Shown: positions 52,873-61,882, counted from the stretch's first letter. The stretch is DNA of 64,000 nt from Dawidia cretensis (GCF_018598175.1 NZ_JAHESE010000004.1:62001-126000), one strand, 5' to 3'. Numbers and translations: made by a program. Notes: generated from the sequence alone by a model not told the origin.

Positions 52873-54834
52873 ATGGGACTTGCCGACTCAACACACCAAA
52901 CGCTAAAGCTGATCATTAAAGGCAGTCTGTTAACGCTGGCGGGCTCATGGCAGTCGGGCTTATATACTTCCAGCCTGGCAAGAAACGCCGGAAGGACGAT
53001 GGACACCTACGATTACCTGATCCGTATAAATGATGTCAGCTATCTTCTGCATCCTGACGATCGCAACCGTATTCAGGAAATGGTTGACGGACATCAGGCC
53101 GGCGCCGCGGACTTCGATTTCAGGATAATAGACGGGTTGGGCCATCTCGGATGGGTACATGGCTATGGGCAATTTGTCGATCAGCAAGAAGTTGAGGAGG
53201 GTTTGCGTCATTCTGAACAACGTTTTCGGATCATGGCAGACACCGTGCCGCAAATCCTGTGGATCACGGACGGCGACGGCCACGTCGAATTTTTTAATAA
53301 CCAGTGGACATTATATACCGGTGCTCCCCCGCCGGCCACGGCCGGCGACGTTGCTGCGGACTTTCTGCATCCCGAGGATGGCAAACCCACGCTGGAAGCA
53401 TTTATGCGTGCAAGCAAAACGCATACTACTTTTCGTGTAGAGCATCGCATTAAAGCTGCCGACGGGACGTACCGGTGGTTTGATGTGCGTGCAGAGCCGC
53501 ACATCGACGCGCGCACCGGGAAAATAAAAAGATGGTATGGCGCCTCCGTTGATATAACCGAAAAGAAGCAGGCTCAACAGCAACTGCAAGAATTCAACTC
53601 ACGGCTCGAGCGGCAAGTGGAAGAACGCATGCACGCCATCCGGGAACAAGCACATTTTATAGTCTCCGTGGCGGAAACAATTCCGGATATGCTGAGTGTT
53701 CGCAACCTGTCAACCGGCGCAATGGAGTACGTGAACCATGCGCCGTTCACAGCGAATGGTTATGATAGCGAAAAATTGCGCCGCATGACCTCCAGCCAGC
53801 GACGGGCCATGGTGCATCCCGACGATTTGAAAGCCGTCTCGGATTATTTTCACGGGTTTCACGAAATGAGCGATGAAGACATCAGTAATGTCGAGTACCG
53901 CAGTGAGAATGAAAAAGGGGAGTGGTTGTGGTTCAATGCGCGGGGAAAAGTCTTCAAACGCGATGTCCACGGGCGGGCTACCCACTCGGTGAGTGTAGTG
54001 CAAAACATTTCGGCGATGAAGAAGTCCGAGACAGCGCGCATTCAATCGCAGGAAGCCCTGGTGAAGGCAAACGATTCGTTGCTACAGAAAAACCGGGAAT
54101 TGAAAGCGATGAATGGCGAGCTCAACAACTTCGCTTTTATTGCCAGCCACGATTTACGGGAACCGCTACGGAAGATCCAGTTGTTTGCAAACCTTTTAGT
54201 CTCTAAGGAAGGCGATCAGCTTTCGGAAAAGGGAAAAGAACATGCTAAGACAATTGTAGCGTCGGCCGCGCGTATGAATGCGCTGATAGAGGACGTTCTC
54301 TCCTTTTCAAAAATCAATACCGGCGTTCCGGGCAAACCGGTCGACGTTGATCTGAATGAAATTCTGCAAACAGTCCTGGACGACCTTCAGCCTGTCATAC
54401 AGGAAAAAAACGCCATCGTCCGGTTTGATGCGCTGCCGAAAATTAAAGCATACTCCGTGCAGCTTATACAGCTGTTTCAGAACCTCGTCAGCAACGGCAT
54501 TAAGTTTCAACCCGAAGGCCAGATCCCACACATAGGGATCACGGCAGCGTACGTTTCGGGGCAAGACATTGGGTTGGACTCCGCTGTGAAAGATTTTGAA
54601 TATCTGAGAATAACGGTAGAGGATGACGGTATAGGCTTTCATCAGGAGTACGCGGACAAGATCTTTGACATGTTTCAGCGGTTGCACGACCATCGTGAGT
54701 ATCCGGGCACCGGCATGGGGCTTGCCATCTGCCGGAAAGTATTAAAAAACCACGGAGGTTTTATGACAGCAGCCGGAAAGCCAGGCCAGGGTGCGTCCTT
54801 CTTTTGCTTTTTTCCCGTAGCTGATTCCGACTAA
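52873..54834 (+). CDS. PAS-domain sensor histidine kinase
   Basis: 653 residues, no membrane helix. PAS-like segments at about 40-110 (partial), 115-235 (DTVPQILWITDGDGHVEFFN) and 265-390 (SVAETIPDMLSVRNL); coiled coil; His kinase core with FAFIASHDLREPLRK (about 425), N-box NLVSNGIKFQ and EDDGIGFHQ, GTGMGLAICRKV. Orphan. Starts at ATG 52873 about 150 bp from the divergent CheB. The signal sensed is not evident. Confidence 0.93.
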   Translation: MGLADSTHQTLKLIIKGSLLTLAGSWQSGLYTSSLARNAGRTMDTYDYLIRINDVSYLLHPDDRNRIQEMVDGHQAGAADFDFRIIDGLGHLGWVHGYGQFVDQQEVEEGLRHSEQRFRIMADTVPQILWITDGDGHVEFFNNQWTLYTGAPPPATAGDVAADFLHPEDGKPTLEAFMRASKTHTTFRVEHRIKAADGTYRWFDVRAEPHIDARTGKIKRWYGASVDITEKKQAQQQLQEFNSRLERQVEERMHAIREQAHFIVSVAETIPDMLSVRNLSTGAMEYVNHAPFTANGYDSEKLRRMTSSQRRAMVHPDDLKAVSDYFHGFHEMSDEDISNVEYRSENEKGEWLWFNARGKVFKRDVHGRATHSVSVVQNISAMKKSETARIQSQEALVKANDSLLQKNRELKAMNGELNNFAFIASHDLREPLRKIQLFANLLVSKEGDQLSEKGKEHAKTIVASAARMNALIEDVLSFSKINTGVPGKPVDVDLNEILQTVLDDLQPVIQEKNAIVRFDALPKIKAYSVQLIQLFQNLVSNGIKFQPEGQIPHIGITAAYVSGQDIGLDSAVKDFEYLRITVEDDGIGFHQEYADKIFDMFQRLHDHREYPGTGMGLAICRKVLKNHGGFMTAAGKPGQGASFFCFFPVADSD

Positions 54835-54902
54835 TTATTCAGGCATAATTCTTTCCCTGACATTAGAAGAAAAGTCGGACGAAGGCATCAAACTTTATCG
54901 AC

Positions 54903-55310
54903 ATGAACAAGCTATTCAATACGGTCGTCGTGGCGCAGGCTGCTTATATTTTTATCACGGGCATCTGGCCGCTGATAGACATCAACAGCTTTATGGCAGT
55001 CACGGGCAAAAAGACAGATCTCTGGCTGGTGAAGACGGTAGGAGCGCTGCTGTTGCCGGTAGCAAGCTGTCTGGGCATGTATCGATATTTAAATGCCGAC
55101 AAACGTCCGGCGATCCTGCTGGGCGGCGCCATCGCAGTCGCCTTTATAAGCATTGACTTTTATTATGCGCTCACAGATGTGATCTCAGACATCTACCTGG
55201 TGGATGGGATAATAGAGGTCGGTTTTCTTCTGGTGTGGATAATAGTAGCGATCAACGTTAAACGTCCGGCAGGGAGTGAATCGCATAGTATATCAAATCC
55301 TGTTTGTTAA
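54903..55310 (+). CDS. Four-helix membrane protein, hypothetical
   Basis: 135 residues. Four hydrophobic segments: VVVAQAAYIFITGIWPL, LVKTVGALLLPVASCLGMY, AILLGGAIAVAFISIDFYYA and IIEVGFLLVWIIVAINV. No catalytic motif; similar small membrane proteins of unknown function exist in Bacteroidota. It follows the kinase by 68 bp and precedes the SDR gene by 11 bp, so it may be co-transcribed with the SDR. Function unknown. Confidence 0.75.
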   Translation: MNKLFNTVVVAQAAYIFITGIWPLIDINSFMAVTGKKTDLWLVKTVGALLLPVASCLGMYRYLNADKRPAILLGGAIAVAFISIDFYYALTDVISDIYLVDGIIEVGFLLVWIIVAINVKRPAGSESHSISNPVC

Positions 55311-55321
55311 CTATATTCTTC

Positions 55322-56365
55322 ATGAAAAAGAGCAACAAGTTGGAGCGCATGGCCGGGTGGCTCGCGGCAATGCTGATAATCGCGGGCATGTCCGGATGTG
55401 CGACGGGCAAGCTGAGCAAGCGCGGTCAGGCAAAGGTCTCGCAAAAAACCTTTGTCATAGTCGGTGCGTCCAGTGGTTTAGGGCGCGGCGTTGCCGAGCA
55501 GCTCGGCGCCTACCATGCACAGGTGGTTATTGCCGCGCGCCGCACGGAGCTCATGGAAGACGTCGCCCGGCGCATTACTGCCGCCGGCGGAAAAGCTGTC
55601 GTCGTAACGATGGATATAAGCCGGCCGGAAGACGTGCAGCGGCTCGCGGACGAGGCAGTGAAACATTTCGGTAAGGTTGATGTTTGGATCAACAACGCGG
55701 GTGTCGGTGTCATTGGAAGATTCTGGGAAATACCGCAACAAGATATGGCTCGTTTGATTGACATCAATTTAAAAGGCTTCATCTACGGGACACATACTGC
55801 GCTGAAGTTGTTCCTGGCGCAGGGGCATGGCACCATCATCAACCTGGGATCCGTGGAAAGTGAGGTACCACAGGCATATCACTCCGCCTACGCGGCCTCC
55901 AAGGCAGCGATCAGAAGCCTGGGCATAGCGATCAACCAGGAGTTGAGACTCCATGATAAAAAGAAGATCAAGGTAGTAACCGTCGAGCCCTGGGCAACAG
56001 ATACTCCATGGTTCGCGCATGCCGCCAACTACAGCGGGGGCACGCCCCAGATGATTGCGATCGATGGCCCCGAAAAGGTCGTAAATGCCATAATCTGGTC
56101 GAGCTTACATCGTCGCAAGGAACTGCCCGTGGGCGGCAAGGGAAAACTGGCCCACCGCATGCATCAGCTTTTTCCCCGCACCGTTGAACGTCTTACGGCC
56201 AACGTCGCCCATAGACGTCAAATGAAGCTGGCGCCGCCCGCGCCGGATACAGAAGGATCGTTATATAAATCGACCGACAAAGGCAGCGGCATCAGTGGTG
56301 GAATGCGGCAACGTTTAAAGCAGGAAAGAGCCGACCGTAGGGAGCAAAGACGCAAGGACAAATAG
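55322..56365 (+). CDS. SDR family oxidoreductase with lipoprotein signal
   Basis: 347 residues from the ATG at 55322 (MKKSNKLERMAGW). The first 31 residues are a lipoprotein signal: AAMLIIAGMSGCATG, Cys30 as lipid site. This is unusual for a cofactor-dependent SDR. The classical SDR fold follows: FVIVGASSGLGRGVAEQ, NNAGVG, Ser in NLGSVESEV, catalytic AYAASKAAI. A C-terminal extension (about 270-347) ends basic (GMRQRLKQERADRREQRRK). The nucleotide site is intact, so NAD(P)H would have to be available where it is anchored. Starts 11 bp after the membrane protein stop. Substrate unknown. Confidence 0.85.
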   Translation: MKKSNKLERMAGWLAAMLIIAGMSGCATGKLSKRGQAKVSQKTFVIVGASSGLGRGVAEQLGAYHAQVVIAARRTELMEDVARRITAAGGKAVVVTMDISRPEDVQRLADEAVKHFGKVDVWINNAGVGVIGRFWEIPQQDMARLIDINLKGFIYGTHTALKLFLAQGHGTIINLGSVESEVPQAYHSAYAASKAAIRSLGIAINQELRLHDKKKIKVVTVEPWATDTPWFAHAANYSGGTPQMIAIDGPEKVVNAIIWSSLHRRKELPVGGKGKLAHRMHQLFPRTVERLTANVAHRRQMKLAPPAPDTEGSLYKSTDKGSGISGGMRQRLKQERADRREQRRKDK

Positions 56366-56689
56366 ACGCCCGGTATAAACGGAATCGGGCCGCGTTTGCC
56401 GGGCGTCAAGGATGTTTGCAACGTTGATGTATAGCGAAAAGCGCTAAAAACGTGAATGTCAAACGAAGAATGCGCACACATGCAGATTCGTAATTTCTTG
56501 AAATCGATGGATTTTTATGCGGCTGCGGGATAGCCGCGACGAAAAATAATCTATTCTACTTGCTTGGCTGTTAGCTGGTTATCAAAATGCCGAATATCGT
56601 CCCGCCATAAAATCCCGCGCAAAGGCCGGGGCTGGAACGACTTTTTAGCCTGAGAAATATAATCAAGGCAATCTTGCCAGTCGTTCTTA
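56366..56689 (+). other. Intergenic region with two hairpins before PAS kinase
   Basis: About 324 bp. Just after the SDR stop, GACGCCCGG (56365-56373) pairs with CCGGGCGTC (56399-56407) over 25 bases with an inner AAACG/CGTTT helix, which is a strong structure but has no T-run. A second GCGGCT-GCGGGAT-AGCCGC hairpin lies at 56519-56537. Either may be a terminator-like or leader element; promoters were not resolved. Confidence 0.5.
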
Positions 56690-58831
56690 ATGCAAATATC
56701 TCAAGCGAATAAACCCCCGTTCTTTAAAGGGGGTGGTAAAATGGGTGAGCAAACCCGCAATTTCAACTGGTCAACAAGTTCTCTGGGCGTGATTGAACAA
56801 TGGCCATACAGTCTCCGCACAACGGTAAGCAATATGCTTTGGAGCGGTCATCCGACCCTCGCTTTTTGGGGACAAGATTTCATCTGTTTTTACAACGATG
56901 CTGTTATGTCTAGCCTCAGCGGCGATATACATCCTTCGGTAGGGCGAAAGGCAAAGGATGTTTGGAAAAATGGGTGGGACACCGTTGGCCCATTACTCCA
57001 ATCCGTATTGGCGACAGGTACAGGCGTCACCGTGAAAGATCAACCGGTATTTTTTATCCCAAACAGCGATATAGAAGATGTTTGCTGGACCTTCATTTTT
57101 AGTTTGATAGAGGACGATGACGGCGAACCAGGCGGAGTCTTGGTATCCTGTATAGAAACCATGAAGGCTGTCGCTGCGCGGAAAGCAACCGAGATAAGTG
57201 AAGCCAAGCTGCGGTCGATCATTGCTGCGGCTCCTGTCGCCATAGGTCTGTTTGTGGGACGCGACCTCATCATTGAAAATCCGAACCAGGCTTTTATTGA
57301 CATTGTCGGAAAAGGACCGACGATCGTTGGAAAGCCCCTTCGGGAAGCAATGCCCGAGCTGATTACAGAGGGGCAGCCATTCCTGAAAATCCTCGATGAT
57401 ATATTTACAAATGGAAAACCTTTTACATCTCCGGCTTCCCTTGTAAGGATTACCCAGAACGGAGTTTTAAATGACAACTATTACAATATCTCCTACGTGC
57501 CCCTTTTCAACGCGGAGGATGACGTATATGCCATTCTCGACATTGCAGTGGATGTTACCGGGCAGGTGAAGGCTCAACAAGCCGTAAGTGAAAGTGAGTC
57601 GCGGTTCCGTAATTTGGTTATGCAAGCGCCCGCAGCCATGGCAGTGTTTCGGGGCGAGCATTATATCACCGAGATTGCAAATGATAGTTATCTTCAGCTT
57701 GTCGATAAAAAGGCATCCGATTTCGTGGGTGTTCCACTGTTCGAGAGCCTTCCTCATGTGCGACCTTTCATAGAGTCGATCGTGCGGGATGTAGTAAGAA
57801 CCGGCAAACCGTTTTATGGTCGCGAGTTCGAGGTGATACTCGAACGGAACGGGGTAAAGGAGTCTGGCTTCTTTAACTTCGTGTACTCATCCCTCTACGA
57901 GTCGGACGGAAAAGCACATGGATTCATCGTCGTGGCGCACGAAGTGACCGAGCAAGTCCATGCCCGGCATGAGCTGGCCGAAAGCCGCGCTGCGTTGGAA
58001 ATTCAGGTACAGTTGCGTACCGAGGAACTGGCTGCCACAAATGAAGAGCTTCAGGCAACAAACGAAGAGCTTGCGGTCATAAATGAAGAACTATCGGATT
58101 CCACCAAACGGCTGTCGCTTAGTAATGACGAGCTGCGGCAATTTGCCTATGCCGCCAGCCATGACCTTCAGGAGCCGCTGCGTAAAATCCGGACGTTTGC
58201 AGATCGTCTGTTGCACGTCGACGGGATACCGGAGATGGGCCGGAATTTGTCGCTGAAAATTGCCGAATCATCGGAGAGAATGAGTTCGCTTGTTAACAGC
58301 CTGCTGGAGTTTTCGCACATTGCCGAGTCGCAGCGTCCCTTTGAACGGGTGGATCTGACAACGCTGGTAGGCGATATCTTGAAAGATTTTGAATATACAA
58401 TGGAGGAGAAAAATGCAACGATCCAGTGCAACGATCTTCCTGTAATCGACGCGTCAAGGCTCCAAATGCAACAGCTTTTCGGAAACCTCATTAGCAACGC
58501 ACTGAAGTTTTCCCGCCCCGACGTACGTCCCAATATTATAATTCAAGGAAAGCTGGTGGATGCGAAGAATGTCAAAGAATATATAGATCGTCCGAACCAG
58601 CTGCAGTACGTACATCTTTCTGTTGCAGACAATGGGATAGGTTTGGAAATGCAATATGTCAATCAGATCTTCGAGATTTTCAGAAGGCTTCATACCCAGG
58701 ATAAATACAAAGGCTCCGGCATAGGCCTGGCGCTTTGCAAAAAAATTGTTCTGAACCATAAGGGACATATCAAAGTGCAATCAGTCGTTGGCGAGGGAAC
58801 CACTTTTCATATTATTTTGCCGGTAGCGTAG
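56690..58831 (+). CDS. PAS-domain sensor histidine kinase
   Basis: 713 residues. The sensor start NFNWSTSSLGVIEQWPYSLR matches the N-terminal module of the kinase at 35356-37494. PAS domains at about 170-290 and 300-420, then the coiled coil TNEELQATNEELAVINEEL, His in FAYAASHDLQEPLRK (about 488), N-box NLISNALKFS, G-box ADNGIGLEM, GSGIGLALCKKI. No membrane segment. An ATG at 56741 (MGEQTRNFNW) has a GGGGGTGG upstream and is a serious alternative start. Orphan, with no regulator beside it. Probably a paralogue of the other PAS kinase. Confidence 0.93.
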   Translation: MQISQANKPPFFKGGGKMGEQTRNFNWSTSSLGVIEQWPYSLRTTVSNMLWSGHPTLAFWGQDFICFYNDAVMSSLSGDIHPSVGRKAKDVWKNGWDTVGPLLQSVLATGTGVTVKDQPVFFIPNSDIEDVCWTFIFSLIEDDDGEPGGVLVSCIETMKAVAARKATEISEAKLRSIIAAAPVAIGLFVGRDLIIENPNQAFIDIVGKGPTIVGKPLREAMPELITEGQPFLKILDDIFTNGKPFTSPASLVRITQNGVLNDNYYNISYVPLFNAEDDVYAILDIAVDVTGQVKAQQAVSESESRFRNLVMQAPAAMAVFRGEHYITEIANDSYLQLVDKKASDFVGVPLFESLPHVRPFIESIVRDVVRTGKPFYGREFEVILERNGVKESGFFNFVYSSLYESDGKAHGFIVVAHEVTEQVHARHELAESRAALEIQVQLRTEELAATNEELQATNEELAVINEELSDSTKRLSLSNDELRQFAYAASHDLQEPLRKIRTFADRLLHVDGIPEMGRNLSLKIAESSERMSSLVNSLLEFSHIAESQRPFERVDLTTLVGDILKDFEYTMEEKNATIQCNDLPVIDASRLQMQQLFGNLISNALKFSRPDVRPNIIIQGKLVDAKNVKEYIDRPNQLQYVHLSVADNGIGLEMQYVNQIFEIFRRLHTQDKYKGSGIGLALCKKIVLNHKGHIKVQSVVGEGTTFHIILPVA

Positions 58832-58887
58832 CGAAAGTCCACCTGCCAATCTACGCCTTCTGCAGCCTTCCGGTCTGCGTGGGTCAC

Positions 58888-59439
58888 CTAAGAAATCGTT
58901 TTTAAAAGCCTTGCGGGAACACCGCCCACAACGGCATTCGCGGGAACATCTTTATTGACCACCGCCCCCGCAGCCACGATCGAGTTTTCCCCCACCGTAA
59001 CACCCGGCAAAATGACTGCACCAGCTCCGATCCAGACGTTTTTCTGTATAACAATCGGCTTCAGATCGAGGAATTTCCGCTTCGATGGATCAGCCGGGTG
59101 ATTTTCCGTAATGAGACTCACCTTCGGCCCTATCAGTACATCATCTTCGATCGTGATGCCGCCCATATCGAGAAACGAGCACGCATGATTGATGAACACA
59201 TTTTTACCGAGCTTTATATGCTTTCCGAAGTTGGTGTGAAAAGGAACAAATATCGTCGTGCTCCTGTCGATCTCACATTCAATGATCTCACTCAGGCGTT
59301 CACGCATCTCGTCGATTGTCGTTGACGCATTAAGCGCCGGCGATAACCGTAGTGCGCGGAAGACAACGTCCCAGGCTTCGCCCATTTCATCATTCCGGAT
59401 TATCTCCCCGGCAAGCATTTTTTGGAAAATATTGGCCAT
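58888..59439 (-). CDS. Hexapeptide-repeat acetyltransferase (LacA/maltose O-acetyltransferase family)
   Basis: 183 residues. N-terminal helical domain, then left-handed beta-helix hexapeptides: FGKHIKLGKNVFINHACSF, GITIEDDVLIGPKVSLITEN, VWIGAGAVILPGVTVGENSI, IVAAGAVVNKDVPANAV. Catalytic His expected in NHACSF. Uses acetyl-CoA to acetylate sugars or xenobiotics. It lies 20 bp downstream of the AraC gene on the same strand, so it is probably co-transcribed with that regulator. Confidence 0.93.
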   Translation of the reverse strand: MANIFQKMLAGEIIRNDEMGEAWDVVFRALRLSPALNASTTIDEMRERLSEIIECEIDRSTTIFVPFHTNFGKHIKLGKNVFINHACSFLDMGGITIEDDVLIGPKVSLITENHPADPSKRKFLDLKPIVIQKNVWIGAGAVILPGVTVGENSIVAAGAVVNKDVPANAVVGGVPARLLKTIS

Positions 59440-59459
59440 GGCTAAACGTGCTATTTATC

Positions 59460-60341
59460 CTATGCTCCTGCAGGTCGCAGTGACATCGGGTTTGTTCCTG
59501 TGATACGCTTAAAGAAATTATTAAAATACGTTGGATACTCGAATCCGAGTGCATACGCTATATCTGCGACATTCCAGTCTGTATGAAGCAGTAATGCTCT
59601 CGCTTCGCTTACGACGCGCTCACTGATATGTGTAGTAGTTGCCTTGCCAGTTATTTCCTTCACCGCCTTGTTCAGGTAGTTAACGTGTATATTCAAACTG
59701 CTGGCATAATCCTGCGCCGTACGTAGCTGAAGCGGACAGTCTTTGCTTTCTATCGGGAATTGCCTCTCCAGTAACTCCAGGAAGACATTGGTTATCCGGT
59801 GGGCGGCATTTTTTACCTGATCAAAATTCTCCGCCGGCTGAAGTTTCAAAGCCTCGTGAATAATGAGATTAATATAATTCCGAATAAGATCATCTTTAAA
59901 AGTATAGTTGCTGGTTTGTTCCACCATCATGTTTTTGAAGATCCCGTTCAGGAACTCCCGCTTCTCTTCTGAAATGTGAAATATTGGTGTACCGCCAATC
60001 CGAAAGAGCGGTGAATGTTGCAGGCTTTCCGTTCGATCGGCGGGTTTATAAAAGTCTTCGGAAAACAGGCATGTATAACCGACATAACTTCTTGAAATGG
60101 TTTCCCAGGAATACGGAACGTTCGGGTTAGCAAAAAAGAGAATCGTCCCGGTCATCTCAAAACTACGGTCAGCATAGTTAATGATACTTTCGCCCGTCGT
60201 CAGGCATATCTTGTAAAAATCTTTCCGACTATATGCGCGAACCGCACTTGAGTCATCCTCGATCTGGAAAACGTTGAATCCTTTCAGCTTGAGTTCTGTG
60301 TTGAAATTCGAAACCGATCGATCATGGCTTTTCTTTTGCAT
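59460..60341 (-). CDS. AraC family transcriptional regulator
   Basis: 293 residues from the ATG at 60339-60341 (a GTG three codons earlier is possible). N-terminal sensing domain (about 1-170, ADRSFEMTGTILFFANPNVP) with no clear ligand pocket visible; C-terminal double HTH (about 195-290): TAQDYASSLNIHVNYLNKAV and VADIAYALGFEYPTYFNNFF. It lies divergent from the alcohol dehydrogenase gene, with four half-sites between them. Probably activates the dehydrogenase operon and also controls itself. Inducer unknown; alcohols, aldehydes or related compounds are reasonable guesses. Confidence 0.94.
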   Translation of the reverse strand: MQKKSHDRSVSNFNTELKLKGFNVFQIEDDSSAVRAYSRKDFYKICLTTGESIINYADRSFEMTGTILFFANPNVPYSWETISRSYVGYTCLFSEDFYKPADRTESLQHSPLFRIGGTPIFHISEEKREFLNGIFKNMMVEQTSNYTFKDDLIRNYINLIIHEALKLQPAENFDQVKNAAHRITNVFLELLERQFPIESKDCPLQLRTAQDYASSLNIHVNYLNKAVKEITGKATTTHISERVVSEARALLLHTDWNVADIAYALGFEYPTYFNNFFKRITGTNPMSLRPAGA

Positions 60342-60360
60342 AATTCTCACGTTACGGATA

Positions 60361-60368
60361 CAAACTTA
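60361..60368 (-). promoter_or_regulatory. Predicted -7 box of the AraC gene
   Basis: TAAGTTTG on the minus strand matches TAnnTTTG, 19 bp upstream of the AraC ATG. No TTTG element is found at -33; the adjacent tandem sites (60391-60425) begin 22 bp upstream, consistent with a regulator-dependent promoter. Confidence 0.55.
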
Positions 60369-60390
60369 CCTAACATAACCACGCGCTGCC

Positions 60391-60425
60391 TTAAGAAATT
60401 CAAACTGATCCTTAAGAAAATCAAA
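60391..60425. promoter_or_regulatory. Tandem AraC half-sites, AraC-proximal pair
   Basis: TTAAGAAATTCAAA (60391-60404) and TTAAGAAAATCAAA (60412-60425), 21 bp apart, i.e. two helical turns, the spacing for an AraC dimer on DNA. They agree at 13 of 14 positions. The same motif appears in opposite orientation at 60590-60624. Located immediately upstream of the AraC -7 box. Confidence 0.7.
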
Positions 60426-60589
60426 TACTCCCTTTGGCAGAAGGTAAGGCTATTGAACCCAACACGTGAGCCAAACCCTTGCCTCCGATTCTTTCAACCA
60501 GTAAGCACTTTAAATACCAATAGGCTCATGAAAGGTCATTTTTTATCCGTTTTAAGGACACTTACCGTTTAATGGCGAACCCCGGTTGA

Positions 60590-60624
60590 TTTGAAAGTCT
60601 TAAGGATCGGTTTGAAAGTCTTAA
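60590..60624. promoter_or_regulatory. Tandem AraC half-sites, dehydrogenase-proximal pair
   Basis: TTTGAAAGTCTTAA twice (60590-60603 and 60611-60624), identical in sequence and 21 bp apart. In reverse complement they are TTAAGACTTTCAAA, matching the other pair. The proximal copy ends 21 bp upstream of the -7 box at 60646-60653. The mirror symmetry with the left pair argues for a single regulator acting on both promoters. Confidence 0.75.
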
Positions 60625-60645
60625 TCCCCCGACTGCCCAGGTCGA

Positions 60646-60653
60646 TACCTTTG
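60646..60653 (+). promoter_or_regulatory. Predicted -7 box of the dehydrogenase operon
   Basis: TACCTTTG matches TAnnTTTG; transcription would begin near 60660, about 23 bp before the start codon at 60683. There is no good TTTG at -33; the nearest half-site is in that position, typical of activator-dependent promoters. Confidence 0.6.
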
Positions 60654-60682
60654 TATTCAACAAATCAACACAAAGCCACAAT

Positions 60683-61873
60683 ATGAAACCTAACGATAAA
60701 ACGCCCAACAACGGAAGACGGGAGTTCATCCAGAAAAGCGCTTTGGCCGGAGCCGGCCTGGCGTTTTTGAGCACCGGCGGCGTACTGGCCGGTCAAAATA
60801 GAGAGAAGCCCGCAGCGCCAAATATCAAATCAAAAGGCTATGCTGCAAAAGATGCTTCTGGCAAACTCAGCCCCTGGCAATTTGAGCGCCGGCCGCTTGG
60901 TGACAACGACATTCTCATTGACATTAAATATGCAAGCATCTGTCACTCCGACATCCATCAAATGAAAGGAGACTGGGGTCAGCAAAAATATCCACAAGTC
61001 CCCGGCCACGAGATTGCAGGCATCGTTGCCGCTGTCGGCAAAAACGTAACCAGGTTTAACGTTGGTGACCGCGCCGGTGTAGGCTGTATGGTTGACAGTT
61101 GCATGACCTGCGAAAGCTGCAAACATGGCGAAGAGCAGTTTTGCGACAACGGTGCCACGCTGTTTACCTACGGCTATCCCGACAAGACATCTCCATCGGG
61201 CATCACCCAGGGGGGATACTCCAATAATATAGTCGTAAGAGATCACTTTGCTGTACACATCCCGGATCACCTCAGCCTGCAGGAGGCAGCGCCATTACTC
61301 TGCGCAGGGATCACCACCTATTCACCGTTAATGAACGCAAACTTCAGAAGAGGTGATAAAGTAGGTGTTGCCGGTATCGGGGGACTCGGGCACCTGGCGA
61401 TCAAGCTGGCCGTATCGAAGGGTGCGGATGTATATGCCTTTACAACATCGGCGGACAAAGTAACAGACATCCTGTCATTCGGCGCCAAAGAAGCAATAGT
61501 GGTCAATGATCTTTCTAAACTCAAACCCTACAAAGGCAAGCTTGATTACCTGATTTCAACCATTCCCGCGCAGTTCGACGTAGCCGCGTATGCATCGGTG
61601 GTGAAACGAAACGGCTTTTTTACGCAGGTCGGTATGCCCGCAGGATTCCAGCTTACCGTGAGCAACATTGCCCTGGCCAACACGCATGTCAATTTCAACG
61701 CATCGCTGATCGGCGGAATTCCAGAAACCCAGGAAGTGGTTTATTATTGTGCGGACAACAAGGTCACTCCCAAAATCGAGATTATCAAAGCAGAAGAGAT
61801 CAACGATGCCTGGACAAAGGTGATGAACAAACAAGCGAGATATCGGTTTGTAGTTGACGCCGCCACATTTTAA
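60683..61873 (+). CDS. Zinc-dependent alcohol dehydrogenase with a Tat signal
   Basis: 396 residues. N-terminal twin-arginine signal NNGRREFIQKSALAGAGLAF, then a medium-chain dehydrogenase. Catalytic Zn ligands: Cys in YASICHSDIH and His in VPGHEIAGIV; structural Zn with four cysteines in SCMTCESCKHGEEQFC; Rossmann motif GVAGIGGLGHLAIKLA. Close to the YahK group of NADP-dependent aldehyde reductases. Export of a folded enzyme with bound cofactor would parallel glucose-fructose oxidoreductase, but here this is inference. First gene of the AraC-controlled cluster; the cyclophilin-like gene begins 9 bp later. Confidence 0.92.
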   Translation: MKPNDKTPNNGRREFIQKSALAGAGLAFLSTGGVLAGQNREKPAAPNIKSKGYAAKDASGKLSPWQFERRPLGDNDILIDIKYASICHSDIHQMKGDWGQQKYPQVPGHEIAGIVAAVGKNVTRFNVGDRAGVGCMVDSCMTCESCKHGEEQFCDNGATLFTYGYPDKTSPSGITQGGYSNNIVVRDHFAVHIPDHLSLQEAAPLLCAGITTYSPLMNANFRRGDKVGVAGIGGLGHLAIKLAVSKGADVYAFTTSADKVTDILSFGAKEAIVVNDLSKLKPYKGKLDYLISTIPAQFDVAAYASVVKRNGFFTQVGMPAGFQLTVSNIALANTHVNFNASLIGGIPETQEVVYYCADNKVTPKIEIIKAEEINDAWTKVMNKQARYRFVVDAATF

Positions 61874-61882
61874 TTCAACACC

